This document shows positions 6,772-9,371 of a DNA stretch of 9,371 nucleotides, in pieces. Each line of letters begins with the position of its first letter. Position 1 is the first letter of the stretch. A model generated the notes under the pieces. The model did not search any database. It was not told where the DNA came from and saw only the letters and a program-made list of their open reading frames with translations. The DNA is from JBEKHT01 sp050012135 (GTDB lineage: Bacteria > Chloroflexota > Anaerolineae > Anaerolineales > RBG-16-64-43): assembly GCA_050012135.1 (NCBI GenBank), contig JBEKHT010000081.1, forward strand, positions 1-9,371. Reading direction: 5' to 3'. Both the position numbers and the translations under genes were made by a program.

Positions 6772-7776
6772 CTACAGGTCGCTGAGGGCAAGTGGGGGCT
6801 GATCCGGCTGCGTTATCTTCTGCAACAACTTGCGGTAGTAGAGATAGTTCTGAGGGGGAATATCCTTCCTGACCCGGCCGTCGGCCAACGGCACGTACGC
6901 CCCCTGCTCGAGAAGAGGGGGGACCTTTTGCTCGACCTCCTCTTGGATTGTCTTGAAATCCTGGCGCAGGACATCCAGGTCGATACCTCCGATGAGACGC
7001 AGGTCGCGGCCGTATTCCTGCCGCAGGGAACGGTAGTCCATGGCCTGCGTATTGACCTCGCAGGCCCAGAGGCAGTCCAAACCCGATTTGAGCAAGGCCG
7101 GAATCAGAGCCCGGGCATTGGCATACGTGCGCAGGATGACGACCTCGACATGGTGTCGGCGCAAGACCTCCAAAACGGGCCGATAGCTGGGCAGGATAAG
7201 GTCCGCGTACATCCTGGGCGAGATCAAGGGTCCGTGGTTGGCCCCAATCGGCTCATTGAAGATGGCCGAGTCGATCTCCACCTCCTCCAGGGCGCGTTCC
7301 GTCAGCCGGGCGGCGAACTGGCCCTGCCTTTCCATCGCCTCGCGGACAAATCCCGGGTCGTCGTGGACCAGGCTCATCAACTCATGGAATCTCTGCCAGT
7401 CGCCCACTCCCATGGTCAGAAAAAACCCATCATGCACCCGAAACATCAGCACATGATCGCGGTTCTTCCAGCGGAGCCTAAGTTCCCTCCAATTCGCTGG
7501 CAGCCGCCGAGGGTCATCCGGATTCAACCGCCGCGCGAAATCCCGGAGGTCGGCTCGCGAAGTCGGCCAACGACGGGGCCTGGGATGGGGATCGAGATCC
7601 AGCTCGATCTCCTCGCGCAGATCGGTGGAGAACTTGGCGTTTGAAAAGACCTCAGGGGGGAATCCCTTCCTGCGCCAGGCTTCGTACACCTCCGCCCGGA
7701 TACCCTCCTCGAAATAGGGCACGTGGTCCGGGGTGGCCCCTTGCATGGTCGCGAGGTACCTCTCACGCGAGTTCAT
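6772..7776 (-). CDS. Uroporphyrinogen decarboxylase-superfamily protein (not HemE)
   Basis: A 334-residue protein of near-normal length for the URO-D fold, which includes haem-pathway decarboxylases and corrinoid methyltransferases (MtaA/MtbA type). Family signs are the start Met-Asn-Ser-Arg-Glu-Arg-Tyr-Leu-Ala-Thr-Met with Pro-Asp-His-Val-Pro soon after, Phe-Asn-Glu-Pro at 173-176, Ile-Ser-Pro-Arg-Met-Tyr (185-190), Leu-Ile-Gly-Gly-Ile-Asp (261-266), and a C-terminal Pro-Leu-Ala-Asp-Gly followed by Val-Arg-Lys-Asp-Ile-Pro-Pro. The Arg-Gln-Ala-Gly-Arg signature of HemE is absent. The His-X-Cys zinc ligands of MtaA-type enzymes are also absent: the matching strand (212-219) reads Val-Val-Ile-Leu-Arg-Thr-Tyr-Ala. 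It is therefore one of the many unassigned paralogues; substrate and reaction are unknown. ATG 7774-7776 has GAGG four bases upstream. It stands alone as a single-gene unit. Confidence 0.9.
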   Translation of the reverse strand: MNSRERYLATMQGATPDHVPYFEEGIRAEVYEAWRRKGFPPEVFSNAKFSTDLREEIELDLDPHPRPRRWPTSRADLRDFARRLNPDDPRRLPANWRELRLRWKNRDHVLMFRVHDGFFLTMGVGDWQRFHELMSLVHDDPGFVREAMERQGQFAARLTERALEEVEIDSAIFNEPIGANHGPLISPRMYADLILPSYRPVLEVLRRHHVEVVILRTYANARALIPALLKSGLDCLWACEVNTQAMDYRSLRQEYGRDLRLIGGIDLDVLRQDFKTIQEEVEQKVPPLLEQGAYVPLADGRVRKDIPPQNYLYYRKLLQKITQPDQPPLALSDL

Positions 7777-7804
7777 CGAGCCTCGATTTCCAGGCGTTGT
7801 CCGG

Positions 7805-7851
7805 CCGAGCGCAAACCCTGTCGTGTCAAGTGTAGCCGTTCCGAGCGCAAA
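7805..7851. repeat. Paired 11-base direct repeat at the URO-D-like promoter
   Basis: CCGAGCGCAAA occurs at 7805-7815 and again at 7841-7851, exactly 36 bases apart start to start, so nearly but not exactly on the same face of the helix. The copies flank the candidate -10 element. They could be operator half-sites for a regulator of the downstream gene. Chance duplication is possible. Confidence 0.35.
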
Positions 7852-7856
7852 GGCAA
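7829..7856 (-). promoter_or_regulatory. Candidate promoter of the URO-D-like gene
   Basis: On the minus strand TTGCCT (7851-7856) and TACACT (7829-7834) are 16 bases apart, about 53 bases upstream of the ATG at 7776. A perfect TTGACA is also present at 7824-7829, overlapping this -10, but has no fitting -10 of its own. The call is by eye and moderate at best. Confidence 0.35.
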
Positions 7857-8557
7857 TTTCAGCAGAAGGTCGCTAAGGCGAGGTCCCTGGCCAAGTGAGG
7901 CCGTTCTCGCTGGAACCGGCAAATCTGGACTTCCCGAAAGAATTGGGCAGGAGCGGAGGGGGACCGTTCTCGCATCCTTCGAAAGCTCTGGGTGTCGGAT
8001 CTGCCGGCGGTTCCGAGCGAATGGGAGTCTCGGAGACGCCCCCTGATGGAGGGGGTTTCTTATCTTGCCTCAACGGCAAACATGAGGACGTGCGATCTCA
8101 GCCTACCGAGCCGGACCGGCTTTGAGCCCTGAAAGGAATTTGCCGGTAGACCAGGACGCGCGCTCACGCGAATAGGTGAAATGGGAAATTGGCCGTTGGC
8201 AAGCATTTCATTGGCCCGGGTGATCGCCCCCCGAGCCAGGATGTGGGGCCTCTCAAGTGGACCCTTCGATCACTCCCACGCTCGGAAATCGTGAGCCGCC
8301 CAGGCTCAAGATTCGAGCGCTTTGAGGAGTTCCCGGTTTGCATCAGCAAACGCGCCCGCACTTGAAAAGGTCCTCGCACCCAGGCGCGCCGGAGGTCGAG
8401 AAGGGTGGATCGACCGCAAGGCTGAAAGCCGGCGGGATCGGCCACGATCGATTTAAGGCCCCGGCATCGGGATCACGAGTGCGAGCCCTCCGCTAGGCCT
8501 GCATCCTGGTGGTCAATCCAGACGACCAAAGGCTTGCGCGGAAGCGAGTCCGGCCGG
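7857..8557. other. Long spacer with an orphan terminator and RNA-like stems
   Basis: About 700 bases hold no gene I can support. A long-range stem pairs GGAACCG (7912-7918) with CGGTTCC (8008-8014) and continues as GCA/TGC across a three-base bulge, shortly before the plus-strand terminator at 8039-8061. A second structure at 8103-8149 has outer arms CTACCG/CGGTAG directly abutting an inner stem AGCCG/CGGCT. A minus-strand stretch ending at TGA 8306-8308 reads Ala-Gly-Ala-Phe-Ala-Asp-Ala-Asn-Arg-Glu-Leu-Leu-Lys-Ala-Leu-Glu-Ser, which could be the tail of a decayed gene, but I cannot place it. Confidence 0.4.
8039..8061 (+). terminator. Intrinsic terminator on the plus strand with no gene before it
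   Basis: CCCCCT (8039-8044) pairs with AGGGGG (8050-8055) around a five-base loop, followed at once by TTTCTT (8056-8061) and more Ts. This is the most classic rho-independent terminator in the window. It points to the plus strand, where no protein gene precedes it; the nearest gene, the URO-D-like one, is on the minus strand. It may end a small RNA, or stop transcripts running into the minus-strand genes. Confidence 0.5.
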
Positions 8558-8719
8558 CTAGCGTCCCAGGAGAAGAAGCACCCCGGCCACAATCGCCGGG
8601 ATCTCCAGCATGATATCTTCCGACTTGAAGCTGAAACGCAGGAGAGGCAGCGCGCCTCACAGAATCAAGAACAAGCTCAAAAGCAAGATGCCAATGCTCC
8701 GGGTGATCCTGATGCTCAT
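8558..8719 (-). pseudogene. Small two-helix membrane protein gene with an in-frame TGA
   Basis: The frame opens at ATG 8717-8719 with GGAGG (8725-8729) five bases upstream. It runs 20 codons as Met-Ser-Ile-Arg-Ile-Thr-Arg-Ser then Ile-Gly-Ile-Leu-Leu-Leu-Ser-Leu-Phe-Leu-Ile-Leu. It meets TGA at 8657-8659 and continues in the same frame for 32 more codons to TAG at 8558-8560. The second half has Leu-Pro-Leu-Leu-Arg-Phe-Ser-Phe, then Val-Ala-Gly-Val-Leu-Leu-Leu-Leu-Gly-Arg at the very end. The whole 53-codon design (short basic start, helix, Ser-Phe linker, helix, Leu-Gly-Arg end) matches a widespread small membrane protein of unknown function, in which the position of the TGA is usually a sense codon after Leu-Ile-Leu. 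There is no other lesion. A single nonsense mutation (for example from TGG) is the simplest reading. Readthrough, a sequencing error or a functional 20-residue peptide are alternatives. Confidence 0.6.
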
Positions 8720-8775
8720 CGTTTCCTCCATGGATTAGTGGCAACACCGGTCTTCTCATACCAACCTACGAAGTC

Positions 8776-8812
8776 TGTCCGACTACTCCGTGATCCTCTT
8801 AAGGATCGGACA
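8776..8812. repeat. Nested inverted repeats upstream of the small membrane gene
   Basis: TGTCCGA (8776-8782) and TCGGACA (8806-8812) are perfect 7-base arms. Within them GATCCT (8792-8797) and AGGATC (8802-8807) form a second perfect 6-bp hairpin. The arms share bases 8806-8807, so only five outer pairs can coexist with the inner stem. They lie 57-93 bases upstream of the small gene's ATG, where an operator or leader structure could sit. Confidence 0.35.
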
Positions 8813-8913
8813 CTTCTTCCTCAAAGGAGGTTCAGACGAGCAGTTCCTCGCGAGACGGCCAGCCCTGTCCCAGTTGCGCAGGGATCCCGAGCGCCCGCCC
8901 AAGCCGGTTGCAG

Positions 8914-8942
8914 CGGTGAGGGGCGGCAGCGGCCCCTCACCG
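8914..8942 (-). terminator. 11-bp hairpin after the right-edge membrane protein gene
   Basis: CGGTGAGGGGC (8914-8924) and GCCCCTCACCG (8932-8942) are perfect 11-base arms around a seven-base loop, seven bases past the TAG of the gene at 8950. No U-tract follows on the minus strand. Its position and strength point to a transcript 3' end. Confidence 0.55.
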
Positions 8943-8949
8943 GGACGAG

Positions 8950-9371
8950 CTAGTGCAAGCGGATGCGAGGAGGCTGGCTCCCCTGGCGAACGTCGGCGCC
9001 CGTTTCCCCGAGCAGCTTGATGCGAGTGCTGGCACCCCGGCTGGCGGAGACCTGCCCATGAGATCCACGGAACATCAAGGCCCCTCGCGAAATCAAGGGG
9101 GGAGCAAAAAGCAGGATCAGCAACCCAGCCAGCAGCCCGAAGAAAAGCGGCCAGGAGGTCTTCTGTGGAACCTCCGGCACAAGTCCGCCCGGGTTGTATC
9201 GGGTTGGAATGGCGGGGACCGGGGTTGCTCCGCTGAGGCTGACCGTTAGCCGGACTTTCCCTATTCGCAGCACGAATTGACCAGTTTTGGCAGGTTCAAC
9301 AAGTAAACCATCGAGGAATATTGTGATCGGGATGGATTTGGGCAATGGTGCAGACCTTGGTACTTGAATAG
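8950..9371 (-). CDS. C-terminal part of a single-pass membrane protein (5' end beyond window)
   Basis: The frame is open from the right edge through 139 codons to TAG at 8950-8952, so the true start lies outside. A TTG at 9343-9345 could serve as a start but has no ribosome site. The first 70 visible residues are beta-rich (Ile-Pro-Ile-Thr-Ile-Phe-Leu-Asp-Gly; Phe-Val-Leu-Arg-Ile-Gly-Lys-Val-Arg-Leu-Thr-Val) and Pro-rich before the membrane. One strong helix follows (Trp-Pro-Leu-Phe-Phe-Gly-Leu-Leu-Ala-Gly-Leu-Leu-Ile-Leu-Leu-Phe, about 73-88). A basic tail of about 47 residues ends the protein. An extracellular domain, helix and cytoplasmic tail is the likely topology. I do not recognise the family; a von Willebrand A-type or Ig-type surface protein ending in a membrane helix would fit but is a guess. 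A strong hairpin sits just past the stop. Confidence 0.72.
   Translation of the reverse strand, partial: IQVPRSAPLPKSIPITIFLDGLLVEPAKTGQFVLRIGKVRLTVSLSGATPVPAIPTRYNPGGLVPEVPQKTSWPLFFGLLAGLLILLFAPPLISRGALMFRGSHGQVSASRGASTRIKLLGETGADVRQGSQPPRIRLH

Noticed and set aside
6739..7644. Plus-strand open frame of 301 codons
   Set aside because: Antisense to the URO-D-like gene; a shadow of its codon bias.
8103..8149. Possible cyclic-di-GMP riboswitch on the minus strand (GGCAAA and CAAAGCC present)
   Set aside because: The order and spacing of conserved parts and the second stem do not match that family.
8164..8445. Minus-strand open frame of 93 codons
   Set aside because: No ribosome site and an Arg/Pro/Ser-rich sequence without pattern; a different frame there looks slightly more protein-like.
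8657..8659. TGA read as a sense codon across the genome
   Set aside because: The methyltransferase appears to end properly at TGA, and the long genes use TGG for tryptophan without internal TGA.
8823..8830. AAAGGAGG, a perfect ribosome-site sequence on the plus strand
   Set aside because: No ATG, GTG or TTG follows at a usable distance, so it does not start a gene.
1..9371. CRISPR arrays, tRNA or rRNA genes, complete insertion sequences
   Set aside because: No regularly spaced repeats, no tRNA arm signature with matching acceptor stem, and no transposase frame were seen on either strand.

Overview
The window looks like a stretch of a GC-rich bacterial chromosome. My best guess is Chloroflexota (Anaerolineae-like). 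The reasons are the Thr/Pro-rich linkers in the surface proteins, a LysM/Ig-like exported protein with a helical Pro-Pro-Ser-Ile-Pro-Asn-Phe segment, a membrane-anchored methyltransferase of a type I associate with that group, and a small membrane protein ending in Leu-Leu-Leu-Leu-Gly-Arg. This assignment is inference from remembered family style, not from a marker gene.

Layout, left to right. Positions 1-125 are the 3' end (domains V and VI) of a group II intron whose body lies to the left of the window. All protein genes I can support are on the minus strand. They are a two-helix membrane-anchored SAM-dependent methyltransferase (472-1236), an Ig-like lipoprotein (1991-2875), a 999-residue anchored surface protein with Ig-like and LysM domains (2972-5971), a uroporphyrinogen-decarboxylase-superfamily protein (6772-7776), a 53-codon membrane-protein gene interrupted by an in-frame TGA (8558-8719), and the 3' end of a membrane protein that runs off the right edge (8950-9371). 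Between them lie long spacers of about 350, 680, 610 and 700 bases. These hold hairpins, candidate promoters and perhaps gene remnants, but no convincing intact gene.

The large surface protein and the lipoprotein downstream of it share a strand, are 96 bases apart, and both begin their exported part with a similar Ig-like domain. They probably form an operon driven by a sigma70-type promoter near 6136-6164 and ending at a 16-bp hairpin (1916-1947). They are likely to be partners at the cell envelope, perhaps binding peptidoglycan through LysM. The methyltransferase and the URO-D-like protein have their own spacers and no evident functional link to the pair.

The points most worth a second look are the small membrane gene with one in-frame TGA and an otherwise intact frame, the Ig/LysM surface pair, the CGC-type group II intron end, the GC-rich hairpins without U-tracts that follow four minus-strand genes, and an orphan plus-strand terminator near 8039-8061 with no gene in front of it. 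I saw no CRISPR array, tRNA or rRNA, and no complete mobile element.
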